Shown here: piece after piece, positions 1 through 5,231 of the stretch
Layout of the letters: the number at the start of each line of letters is the position of its first letter
Numbering within the stretch: position 1 is the first letter of the stretch
From: JBBTXJ01 sp038061815
GTDB taxonomy: Bacteria > Patescibacteriota > Patescibacteriia > Magasanikbacterales > JBBTXJ01
Length of the DNA stretch: 8,471 bases
Assembly (NCBI GenBank): GCA_038061815.1
Contig: JBBTYK010000022.1
Coordinates: forward strand, 1-8,471
Reading direction: 5' to 3'
Notes under the pieces: generated by a model
What the model was told of the DNA's origin: nothing
The model's input: only the letters and a program-made list of their open reading frames with translations
The model's database searches: none
Made by a program: the position numbers and the translations under genes

Positions 1-544
1 CCACCAAACCGCCGAACACGAGATACCCCACCACGCGCCCCATGTTGAAGTAGAGGTGCGGACGGAATTTTTGCGCGCCGGTGAGGTGAGGAAACTGCTC
101 ATTGTATTTTGCCGCAACCGCAACAAGCAATCCGCCCGTTACCGCAATGCACGTGGAGAGCGCCGCAACCAATCCTATCAGAAACACCACGCCATACCCC
201 ATGGAATCCCGAATGCCGACATCAGGCAACAAATCAAACTGCCTTCCCAACAGATACAACCCCAACAACACGAGAAAGACGGCGCCAGTCTCAAGATGGC
301 CACCCTTACTTGGCTTATCGTCATCATCGCGCGTCCCCTCCGCAGATACCGTATAGCCGTGTTCGGCAATGGCGCGGTTGAGCACCGCAATATCGGGGTC
401 ATCGGAACAGATGAGTTCCGCCTTTCCCGTGACATGGTCCACGTGCGCCGCTCCAACGCCCGGCACCTCCTTGAACTTCCGTTCAATCAGCACTTCGCAT
501 GACGCGCAATGCATGCCTTTAACCTGCAGGCAAATTTTTTTCAT
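1..544 (-). CDS. HMA domain fused to TauE/SafE (DsbD-like) membrane domain, partial
   Basis: The gene starts at 544 and runs off the left edge, so only the first 181 residues are visible. Residues 1-65 form a heavy-metal-associated (HMA) domain with the copper-chaperone-type motif GMHCASC at residues 10-16. An acidic linker (DDDD) follows, then a hydrophobic helix, then a segment reading STCIAVTGGLLVAVAAKYNE and later PHLYFNMGRVVGYLVFGGLV. That pattern is typical of the sulfite exporter TauE/SafE / DsbD-like transmembrane family as found in CPR bacteria. The Cys in STCIAV lies in a membrane helix, as in DsbD-like proteins. By family knowledge the HMA domain binds Cu(I) or a similar soft metal; the membrane part could move metal or electrons, and the choice is inference. 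It lies 30 bp behind the Cys-rich gene at 575-1615 and probably shares its transcript, possibly boosted by the palindromic TATACT site at 559-568. Full length and any C-terminal domain are unknown. Confidence 0.85.
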   Translation of the reverse strand, partial: MKKICLQVKGMHCASCEVLIERKFKEVPGVGAAHVDHVTGKAELICSDDPDIAVLNRAIAEHGYTVSAEGTRDDDDKPSKGGHLETGAVFLVLLGLYLLGRQFDLLPDVGIRDSMGYGVVFLIGLVAALSTCIAVTGGLLVAVAAKYNEQFPHLTGAQKFRPHLYFNMGRVVGYLVFGGLV

Positions 545-558
545 AATGCTTACCGTCA

Positions 559-568
559 AGTATATACT
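559..568 (-). promoter_or_regulatory. Perfect 10-bp palindrome with -10-like TATACT ahead of the HMA-fusion gene
   Basis: AGTATATACT is a perfect palindrome in the 30-bp gap between two co-directional genes. On the minus strand TATACT (559-564) would act as a -10 box about 14 bases before the ATG at 544. No convincing -35 is visible (TTGTGG at 582-587 at best). The half site AGTATA is the same as in the divergent dyad at 3633-3655. Confidence 0.35.
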
Positions 569-574
569 GCGCCA

Positions 575-1615
575 TTACACTCCACAACCGCCGCCACCTT
601 GTTTCACGGTCGCCGGCTCAATCTCGGCGAGCACCTGACGGTACCCCGAACCGCTCGAATATGCCGAACCGAGCACTTCTTGCGGGTCTATCGCCGACCA
701 CGCCACGCCGCGGCCCGCGAAATATTTGGCGAGTGTCGCGTACGTCTCCGGGAACCAAAAACTGTTCACTGCAAGCGCCGTGCGATACATATCCGCCTCG
801 TTCGCACCCTGACTCGCCATCAGTTCAAGCAATCCGAGCATCGCCATGCCGTGGTTGCAATCCGGGAAGTAGGTAGAATTGCCGCAACATGGACGATATA
901 CGTTCTTTGAAACGCGTTCCACCAGCGCCTGTTGGTCGGCGGTCAGCTGTACTAACCGATGTTTGCTGTAATGATTCATCGCATCGCCTTTTGAAAGTGT
1001 CCACCCGCCCGTTGACGCGAACTTGTCCGCGCCGCCGTATTGCGGGTCCTTCATCGGGCCTTTGTCCAGCACGTCATTCTTGTTAGCGAGTCCCAATGCC
1101 CAGAACATATTCAAGAGGAATCCGCTGTTCTGCGCATTTATCGTAAGCGTCTCGCTATCAATCGCCGAAAACATCTGCTCGTCCTCTGGCGCGAGACCGC
1201 CGCGACTCGCATAGATTTGCTCCAACTTTTTTCGGTCAATGACACCGAGGTCAACCAATTGCTTGCCCAAATCGCCCCAGCGAATCGGCAGGGCGAATCC
1301 TGCCAGCGGCAATACCTGACTTGCATAGTCTGTTGTGTCTTCGGATGCGAGAGGCGCCGCCTCGGTCACCGCCGCACCGCGTCCTACGAGATTCTTCAGC
1401 CGATAACGCGGCGACAAACGAATATCAAACAGCGCGAGTACCACAAGCGTAGCAATCACCAATGCTCCAGCCGCCTGCCACAAGGTAATAGTGCGGTGGC
1501 GTTTGAGCCATGTGTCCGCCGATGCGTGTCCGCCAACTGATTTTTGCTCTGATTCTGACGACGAGCCGTGCTCTTTTGGCGTATCGTGTTGAGCACAGCA
1601 ATCCTGATGTTCCAT
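575..1615 (-). CDS. Membrane-anchored Cys-rich protein of unknown function
   Basis: I do not recognise a named domain. The 346-residue product has a short cytosolic N-terminus with a vicinal pair (HQDCC, C6-C7), one transmembrane helix at about residues 45-63, and a large soluble domain presumably outside the membrane. The most distinctive stretch is residues 239-270: VYRPCCGNSTYFPDCNHG followed by a helix MAMLGLLELMASQG, giving C243, C244, C253 and H255, a plausible metal site or redox centre. The chain ends in GGGGCGV (C344), a glycine-flexible cysteine tail. I recall similar proteins as hypotheticals in Parcubacteria but cannot verify this. It sits 27 bp after the membrane gene ending at 1643 and 30 bp before the HMA fusion, so it belongs to the same minus-strand metal/thiol unit. 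No Shine-Dalgarno precedes the ATG at 1615. A role as an extracytoplasmic metal-binding or thiol partner is inference. Confidence 0.85.
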   Translation of the reverse strand: MEHQDCCAQHDTPKEHGSSSESEQKSVGGHASADTWLKRHRTITLWQAAGALVIATLVVLALFDIRLSPRYRLKNLVGRGAAVTEAAPLASEDTTDYASQVLPLAGFALPIRWGDLGKQLVDLGVIDRKKLEQIYASRGGLAPEDEQMFSAIDSETLTINAQNSGFLLNMFWALGLANKNDVLDKGPMKDPQYGGADKFASTGGWTLSKGDAMNHYSKHRLVQLTADQQALVERVSKNVYRPCCGNSTYFPDCNHGMAMLGLLELMASQGANEADMYRTALAVNSFWFPETYATLAKYFAGRGVAWSAIDPQEVLGSAYSSGSGYRQVLAEIEPATVKQGGGGCGV

Positions 1616-1642
1616 ACGGTTATATTCAATACTAAATAATAA

Positions 1643-2083
1643 TTACCAATCGCGACAGCAGGCGATGATTTTCTGCGCCACGCCCGCCACACGGCCATGC
1701 GCGCGGAACAGATAGACCGCAATGAAAATCACCCAAAGCGCGGCAAGCGCAACCACCGCCGTCCATCCTCCCGTCCGGCCGCCGAGCACCACATACACAA
1801 CGGCAACCATGCTGACCACATACGGCAAACGGAAGAGTGAGAATCGTTCCGGCAAACGCCGCTGCAGCAGATACATCAGACCCACGACGCTTCCACCCAT
1901 AAGTATGCCAATCAACAAAGCGTCATCAACGCGTCCAGACACATACGCCACGAGCAGCCACAACCACGTCAGACTCACACTCACGCACAGCGCGCAGAAA
2001 CGTCGGCGCACAATCTGCTGTGCAAGAAGACCAGCCGCATATAGAACGACGATACTTGCAATCGCAACGAAGAGTGTATTCAT
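1643..2083 (-). CDS. Polytopic membrane protein with CxxC pair
   Basis: This 146-residue protein is almost entirely hydrophobic, with about five predicted helices (roughly residues 3-21, 32-49, 54-73, 87-100 and 107-126). A Cys-X-X-Cys motif, FCALC (C30, C33), sits at the start of helix 2, followed by SLTWLWLL. A second vicinal pair closes the chain (IIACCRDW, C142-C143). Its ATG overlaps the stop of the upstream gene by four bases (ATGA, 2080-2083), a strong sign of translational coupling, and the next gene follows after 27 bp. No named family is recognised. The CxxC at a membrane edge and the neighbours (DUF411, HMA) suggest metal handling or disulfide exchange, but nothing in the sequence decides between them. 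Confidence 0.85.
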   Translation of the reverse strand: MNTLFVAIASIVVLYAAGLLAQQIVRRRFCALCVSVSLTWLWLLVAYVSGRVDDALLIGILMGGSVVGLMYLLQRRLPERFSLFRLPYVVSMVAVVYVVLGGRTGGWTAVVALAALWVIFIAVYLFRAHGRVAGVAQKIIACCRDW

Positions 2084-2625
2084 AGACCGAATTCAATCAA
2101 CAGCGCCGCCCCAAGCAAGAACACCGCAACAACCGCCATCCCCTGATACGGAACGCGCCGTCCGTGAACCTTAGTCAGCAATGCGCTCACGGATGGCGCA
2201 ACCGCCAGAAGCGCCGCGCCGAGCAATGCGCCCAGCACAAACCGATTGATGAGATAGGTGCGATGAAGGAGCGAACCATACTCGCCCGCAAGCGCAAGAT
2301 ACCACGAGGTGTAATCCCGAAAGAGCGGTACGAGCGGAATGACGGTAAGCACGAACGACGCAATGCCAATCAACGAACGCTGGCCCCACACATACTGCTT
2401 CTTCACGTACCGCGCCGCCCAAAGCCCGAGCGCCAATCCCGCCGCGCCAATGAAAACGCCGATGCTGATGCTGTTCACTCCCAATGACGCGGCGAGTACC
2501 GCGAGCGCGCCGGCGCCGACGGTGCAAAGCGGGCAATGAGCGTACGCAATCGCCGGCGCCGACAGACCAATCGCGCTTGCCGCGCCGTACAGGAACGCAC
2601 TCCGTAAACTGAATCGTCGTTTCAT
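2080..2625 (-). CDS. Polytopic membrane protein with HCPLC motif after the signal helix
   Basis: This 181-residue protein begins with a positively charged N-terminus (MKRRFSLRSAF) and a hydrophobic segment ending in an ALA-rich stretch (APAIAYAH), like a signal peptide or signal anchor. It is followed directly by HCPLC at residues 30-34, placing the Cys pair at the outer membrane face if the helix inserts conventionally. About four further helices follow (35-72 as a pair, 85-102, 127-150, 161-178). The motif resembles a thioredoxin-like or metal-ligating CxxC, but no thioredoxin fold is present. The gene is four bases behind the DUF411 gene and overlaps the next gene by four bases, so the three are surely co-expressed. 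I recall similar unnamed proteins in CPR and archaeal metal loci from memory only. Function unassigned. Confidence 0.85.
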   Translation of the reverse strand: MKRRFSLRSAFLYGAASAIGLSAPAIAYAHCPLCTVGAGALAVLAASLGVNSISIGVFIGAAGLALGLWAARYVKKQYVWGQRSLIGIASFVLTVIPLVPLFRDYTSWYLALAGEYGSLLHRTYLINRFVLGALLGAALLAVAPSVSALLTKVHGRRVPYQGMAVVAVFLLGAALLIEFGL

Positions 2626-2629
2626 ACCA

Positions 2630-3118
2630 TTACAACGTCATGAAAACATCAGACTCGCCCGACGCCGTCAGTCCGAAGATATCCCACGACCCGGTTTTCG
2701 GCCCAGGCATGCCGGGCGACCCAACCGGCATCCCGGGCAATGCAATACCGGAGAGCGCCGGCCGCTCTTTCACCAATTTCGCGATTGCCTCAACCGGAAT
2801 ATGCCCCTCAATAACGTACTCTCCCAACACGGTCGTGTGGCAGCTGCTCAATCCGGCGGGAATTTTGTACTGCTCTTTGATTGCGTTCATATCCAGCGTT
2901 TCTTTGACGGTCACATTGAGACCGGCGCGCCGCAGATAACTCGCATAGTTCTGACAGCAACCGCAGGTCGGCGATTTGTACACGATGACAGACATGCCCG
3001 TTAGTTCTGCCGCCTCTGCCGGCACGGCGCTGCCGCCGCGCCCGCTCAAGTAAATAATTCCTCCGATAAAGAGCACTCCGACGAGCACCAGAATGTGCTT
3101 GAAACGAATGTTGCCCAT
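2630..3118 (-). CDS. DUF411 metal-binding protein, membrane anchored
   Basis: The 162-residue product matches the DUF411 family, linked in the literature to copper resistance loci. An N-terminal helix (about residues 8-24) anchors or exports the protein. The DUF411 core starts at residue 42 with VYKSPTCGCCQNYASYL (C52, C54, C55). It continues with a second Cys at SSCH (C93-H94), the EGH signature in YVIEGHIP (residues 104-106) and the near-invariant PGMPVGSPGMP (128-138), then WDIF. All hallmark residues are present, so the domain looks intact. In known family members the three-Cys cluster and the Cys-His are the presumed metal ligands. It is the second gene of the minus-strand unit, four bases upstream of the HCPLC membrane gene. 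A GC-rich hairpin lies only 15 bases before its ATG (3133-3158). Assignment to the family is firm; the metal (copper most likely) is inference. Confidence 0.93.
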   Translation of the reverse strand: MGNIRFKHILVLVGVLFIGGIIYLSGRGGSAVPAEAAELTGMSVIVYKSPTCGCCQNYASYLRRAGLNVTVKETLDMNAIKEQYKIPAGLSSCHTTVLGEYVIEGHIPVEAIAKLVKERPALSGIALPGMPVGSPGMPGPKTGSWDIFGLTASGESDVFMTL

Positions 3119-3132
3119 AGTAGTAAACTAAA

Positions 3133-3158
3133 CGCGCCCGTCTGAAAAAACGGGCGCG
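3133..3158 (-). terminator. Hairpin between the first two genes of the minus unit (terminator or attenuator)
   Basis: CGCGCCCGT and ACGGGCGCG form a perfect 9-bp stem with an 8-base loop that reads as a T-run on the minus strand; TTTAGTTTACT follows. It lies 24 bases after the stop of the gene at 3183-3623 and 15 bases before the DUF411 start. It may partially terminate the first gene's transcript, tuning the ratio of first to later genes. Confidence 0.5.
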
Positions 3159-3182
3159 CAATACACGAAACCAAGCTGGTGT

Positions 3183-3623
3183 TTAGCCAGCGACCGTGCG
3201 CGCCCACATCGGCGCCTCATCATCACCGGAAGAAAGATTGATTGCAAACCAGCGGCGAAACATCCGTAGCGCCGTTGCCAATAACAGAGAAGCGATGCGC
3301 CAATGCAGGGCGCTTGTTTGCAAATAACGACTGACGCGCGGCACAACATCCGGCGTCAAAAATAATGCCACCACGAAAAACAAACCCATGAACACCATAC
3401 TCGCCGCCACGGGGGCCTCGTTGAAATTGAGCGCAAACGAAAGGTGGTGCGCGAGAAGCTGCATCGCGTTTTCACCCAAACATTCGGATAACATGGCGGG
3501 CGTCAGCGTGCACACATGCTGTTGCGCAGTGTGATTCATCATGTCGTGCATGCTCAACACCGAAGCCGTAGGCATCGCCACCAGAAAAAACATGAGTGTG
3601 CCGATTGCAACGTTCCGTATCAT
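3183..3623 (-). CDS. Small Met/His-rich membrane protein, first gene of the minus unit
   Basis: No named family is recognised. I chose the ATG at 3623 rather than one at 3644, because the -10 box TATACT (3633-3638) lies between them. From 3623 the product is 146 residues. It begins with a signal-like helix (about residues 5-24), followed at once by a Met/His cluster, MHDMMNH, near residue 25. Cysteines follow at about 38 and 48 (HVCTLTPAMLSEC). A HH pair (LLAHHLSF), a hydrophobic helix at about 73-91 and a basic second half (RMFRRW) come next. Met/His clusters at the outer face commonly bind copper in periplasmic proteins such as PcoE- or CopB-like segments, so a copper-sensing or buffering role is possible but inferred. 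It is transcribed divergently from the VIT-like gene through a shared 22-bp region (about 43 bp between the chosen starts) and is followed by the hairpin at 3133-3158. Confidence 0.7.
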   Translation of the reverse strand: MIRNVAIGTLMFFLVAMPTASVLSMHDMMNHTAQQHVCTLTPAMLSECLGENAMQLLAHHLSFALNFNEAPVAASMVFMGLFFVVALFLTPDVVPRVSRYLQTSALHWRIASLLLATALRMFRRWFAINLSSGDDEAPMWARTVAG

Positions 3624-3632
3624 AGTGGTGCT

Positions 3633-3660
3633 AGTATACCACATGGTGATATACTGTAAA
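3633..3660. promoter_or_regulatory. Divergent promoters overlapped by a 10+3+10 dyad
   Basis: AGTATACCAC (3633-3642), a 3-base spacer and GTGATATACT (3646-3655) form an inverted repeat with a single mismatch. Each arm contains a TATACT -10 box. The leftward box (3633-3638) is 10 bases from the ATG at 3623 and has a TTTACA -35 at 3655-3660 with 16-bp spacing. The rightward box (3650-3655) is 11 bases from the ATG at 3667 and has no good -35. Both transcripts would be nearly leaderless. One dimeric regulator bound here could control both transcripts; no regulator gene is in the window. Confidence 0.6.
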
Positions 3661-3666
3661 GACGTT

Positions 3667-4167
3667 ATGCCATCAAAGAATACCCGTGCCTCCTATATCC
3701 GCAGTTTTGTGTTTGGCGTTGAGGACAGTTTGAGTTCCACAGTCGGGCTCCTCTCGGGACTCGCCATTGCCGGTGTCGCGCGCGATACCATCTTTGTTAC
3801 GGGTGTCATTCTCGTTTTGGTTGAAGCCGTTTCCATGAGTATCGGCGATTTCCTTTCCGAACACGCCTCCGAAGAGTATCTGCACCATCGGGAAGTATCA
3901 TCGCGGCGGTCATTCTTTGACGCGCTCATCATGCTTTTTTCATACATCGTGGCGGGCCTCGTGCCGCTTGCGCCCTATCTGCTGTTCCCCGCTACAAACG
4001 CGCTGGCGTTCTCGATAACGTTCTCGCTTTGTGCGCTCTTTCTCCTTGGCGTCGCGAGCGCGCACTTCTCGCGGCTGCCGCTGCTTAAAAACGGTTTGCG
4101 CATGTTCCTCATTGGCGGCATCGCGATTGCAATCGGAGTAGTTGTGGGAACCGCCATCACATTATAG
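3667..4167 (+). CDS. Short VIT1/CCC1-family metal transporter
   Basis: The product belongs to the VIT1/CCC1 family, membrane transporters for Fe2+/Mn2+. The start at 3667 is chosen because it follows the -10 at 3650-3655 and gives an N-terminus SYIRSFVFGVEDSLSSTVGLLSGLA, the usual helix 1 opening of the family, where VED carries the conserved acidic residue (E19-D20). Helix 2 contains VEAVSMSIGDFLSEHASEE (residues 52-70), the counterpart of the SMxxGEYLS signature. Later helices are at about 86-106 (AGLVPLAPYLL), 110-130 and 143-166. The product is 166 residues, shorter than typical members of about 220-240. The loss is in the loop after helix 2, where the cytosolic metal-binding domain normally sits; only about 15 residues with EEYLHHRE remain. 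It heads a plus-strand operon with the DoxX and DUF5676-like genes. Metal specificity cannot be read from the sequence. Confidence 0.9.
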   Translation: MPSKNTRASYIRSFVFGVEDSLSSTVGLLSGLAIAGVARDTIFVTGVILVLVEAVSMSIGDFLSEHASEEYLHHREVSSRRSFFDALIMLFSYIVAGLVPLAPYLLFPATNALAFSITFSLCALFLLGVASAHFSRLPLLKNGLRMFLIGGIAIAIGVVVGTAITL

Positions 4168-4194
4168 CAAATAATTTACATAACTCATTGCTCT

Positions 4195-4674
4195 ATGGCT
4201 GCAGGTGGCTCACCGCGAACGCTGGTCGCCCTCACGCGGCTCGCGCTCGGCGTGCTCTTTTTTTATGCCGGCATCACCAAGGTGCTCAACCCCGCGTGGT
4301 CGGCGGCGGGTTACCTTGCGGGCGCAAAAAATTTCACTGGCTTGTACGCGTGGTTCGCAAGCCCGAGCGTCTTGCCGATAGTCAATTTCCTAAACGAATG
4401 GGGACTCACCCTGCTTGGCGTGTCGCTGATACTCGGCATCGCGGTCCGCTTGAGCTCCGGTCTCGGCGCAATCCTCATGCTGCTCTATTATCTTGCTCTT
4501 GATTTCCCCTATCCCAGCGAACACGCCTTTCTGGTAGATGAACATGTTGTTTACGCGCTGACGCTGCTGCTTCTCGGCAATCTCCGCGCCGGCCGCGTAT
4601 GGGGTCTTGAAAACTGGTGCGCCAAACTGCCGATTTGTTCCCGTTTTCCAAAATTGCGAAATTGGTTAGGTTAA
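4195..4674 (+). CDS. DoxX family membrane protein
   Basis: The 159-residue product matches the DoxX family, four-helix membrane proteins related to the DoxD subunit of thiosulfate:quinone oxidoreductase and often tied to redox or thiol stress. The diagnostic opening LTRLALGVLFFYAGITKVLNP spans residues 13-33. WSAAGYLAGAKNFTGLY follows, then helices at about 69-84, 87-102 and 116-129, and the acidic loop VDEHVVY. The C-terminal tail is soluble and has two Cys (C142, C148). The gene starts 27 bp after the VIT-like stop and ends 17 bp before the next start, so it is in the same operon; no Shine-Dalgarno is visible. Family call is solid; the substrate or partner is unknown. Co-occurrence with Cys-pair membrane proteins across the divergent promoter is compatible with a membrane thiol-redox role. 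Confidence 0.88.
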   Translation: MAAGGSPRTLVALTRLALGVLFFYAGITKVLNPAWSAAGYLAGAKNFTGLYAWFASPSVLPIVNFLNEWGLTLLGVSLILGIAVRLSSGLGAILMLLYYLALDFPYPSEHAFLVDEHVVYALTLLLLGNLRAGRVWGLENWCAKLPICSRFPKLRNWLG

Positions 4675-4691
4675 TATCTTAACATAATCCT

Positions 4692-4949
4692 ATGGGAAAA
4701 CTCTCCATCGGAAAATACGCCGGTCTGTGTGTGCTCGGCATGGAAGTTGCGTATGCGGCGTGCCTGTTTTATGGCACGACGCTCACCGGCGACGCGGCCG
4801 CGCTCCATCATGCGTTCTTCGGGCTCTTGCCAGGATTCACCTGGTTGAGCGCAGGCAGCGTTGTCGCCGGCGCGGTCACGGTGGCGATTTGGTCAGGAAT
4901 CGCCGGCGCGTACGTAGCATGGATGCACAACGTGAGCATCAAGAAATAA
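4692..4949 (+). CDS. Small two-to-three-helix membrane protein, DUF5676-like
   Basis: An 85-residue hydrophobic protein with helices at about 8-27, 49-63 and 65-80. The second half, GFTWLSAGSVVAGAVTVAIWSGIAGAYVAWMHN, resembles the DUF5676 pattern (a glycine-rich helical hairpin ending in a short aromatic motif and Asn). The first half has a Cys in the helix (AACLFYG), also as in that family. The match is from memory and is moderate. It is the last gene of the plus operon, 17 bp behind the DoxX gene, and is followed after 13 bases by the palindromic terminator. DUF5676 proteins are known mainly from metal-resistance neighbourhoods, which fits here, but no molecular function is established. Confidence 0.75.
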   Translation: MGKLSIGKYAGLCVLGMEVAYAACLFYGTTLTGDAAALHHAFFGLLPGFTWLSAGSVVAGAVTVAIWSGIAGAYVAWMHNVSIKK

Positions 4950-4962
4950 CCACATGTTCAAA

Positions 4963-4996
4963 AAACAAAAATCCCGATGCATCGGGATTTTTGTTT
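4963..4996. terminator. 34-bp perfect palindrome, bidirectional terminator
   Basis: The core ATCCCGATGCATCGGGAT (4971-4988) is perfectly palindromic, and the A-rich and T-rich flanks extend perfect symmetry over 34 bases. Either strand gives a GC stem followed by a T-run, so it would end the plus operon (last gene stops at 4949) and also leftward transcripts from the tRNA-Pro region. Confidence 0.85.
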
Positions 4997-4997
4997 G

Positions 4998-5030
4998 TCG
5001 GGGCGGCGAGACTCGAACTCGCGGCCTTCT
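4998..5030 (-). pseudogene. 3' half of a split tRNA-Pro (positions 41-73)
   Basis: These 33 bases are identical to 5050-5082 of the intact tRNA-Pro. They cover the discriminator, acceptor 3' strand, T arm, variable loop and the last bases of the anticodon stem. The copy stops exactly at tRNA position 41. The remainder (positions 1-40) lies 201 bp away at 5232-5301. Together the two pieces would make one tRNA-Pro, now interrupted. Confidence 0.8.
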
Positions 5031-5037
5031 CTCTTCA

Positions 5038-5135
5038 TGCAAAGGAGGGTCGGGGCGGCGAGACTCGAACTCGCGGCCTTCTGGTCCCAAACCAGACGCG
5101 CTACCAACTGCGCTACGCCCCGACCCTCCTTTGCA
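5038..5135. repeat. 20-bp inverted repeat that extends the tRNA-Pro acceptor stem
   Basis: TGCAAAGGAGGGT (5038-5050) and ACCCTCCTTTGCA (5123-5135) are perfect reverse complements directly abutting the 7-bp acceptor stem. Together they give an uninterrupted 20-bp helix. The precursor of the intact tRNA-Pro would therefore fold as a tRNA on a long stem. Confidence 0.85.
5050..5122 (-). tRNA. tRNA-Pro (anticodon UGG), intact
   Basis: A complete 73-nt cloverleaf: acceptor CGGGGCG paired with CGCCCCG, D stem GCGC/GCGC with loop AGTTGGTA, anticodon stem TCTGG/CCAGA with loop TTTGGGA (anticodon TGG), T arm GCGAG-TTCGAGT-CTCGC, and discriminator A at 5050. CCA is not encoded, so it must be added by a nucleotidyltransferase. 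The gene lies inside a 201-bp segment (5031-5231) that splits a second tRNA-Pro copy. It is flanked by the 13-bp arms that lengthen its acceptor stem. No clear promoter is seen just upstream on the minus strand, where hairpins occupy the space. Confidence 0.93.
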
Positions 5136-5143
5136 TTACGAGC

Positions 5144-5185
5144 CGGGTTTTGCCGGTCCGTCAGGAACGGACATCGGCAAACCCG
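5144..5185. repeat. Nested hairpin upstream of tRNA-Pro
   Basis: CGGGTTTTGCCG (5144-5155) pairs with CGGCAAACCCG (5175-5185) with one bulged T. Inside it GTCCGT and ACGGAC form a perfect 6-bp stem around a 5-base loop. It lies in the 201-bp insert, where a promoter for the tRNA would be expected. Confidence 0.7.
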
Positions 5186-5193
5186 CCTCACGG

Positions 5194-5223
5194 CACGAGG
5201 ACTAAAACCTTTTAGTCCTCGTG
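5194..5223. repeat. 30-bp palindrome with 14-bp perfect arms
   Basis: CACGAGGACTAAAA (5194-5207) and TTTTAGTCCTCGTG (5210-5223) are exact reverse complements separated by only CC. The tiny spacer favours a DNA cruciform or a protein-binding dyad over an ordinary terminator, though the stem would still fold as RNA. Confidence 0.8.
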
Positions 5224-5231
5224 TCTCGTTC

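Noticed and set aside
56..502. Open frames on the plus strand over 56-502 and a minus-strand frame at 178-486
   Set aside because: Low-complexity Arg/Pro/Gln-rich products; the minus frame from 544 with the HMA and TauE/SafE signatures is the real gene.
3541..3666. Upstream ATGs extending the VIT-like protein by up to 42 residues
   Set aside because: The extension overlaps the opposite gene and the promoter; family alignment begins at MPSKNTRASYIRSF.
5031..5231. The segment splitting tRNA-Pro as a second group I intron
   Set aside because: It lacks P7/R/S-like motifs and a U-G splice pair and contains a complete tRNA-Pro instead.
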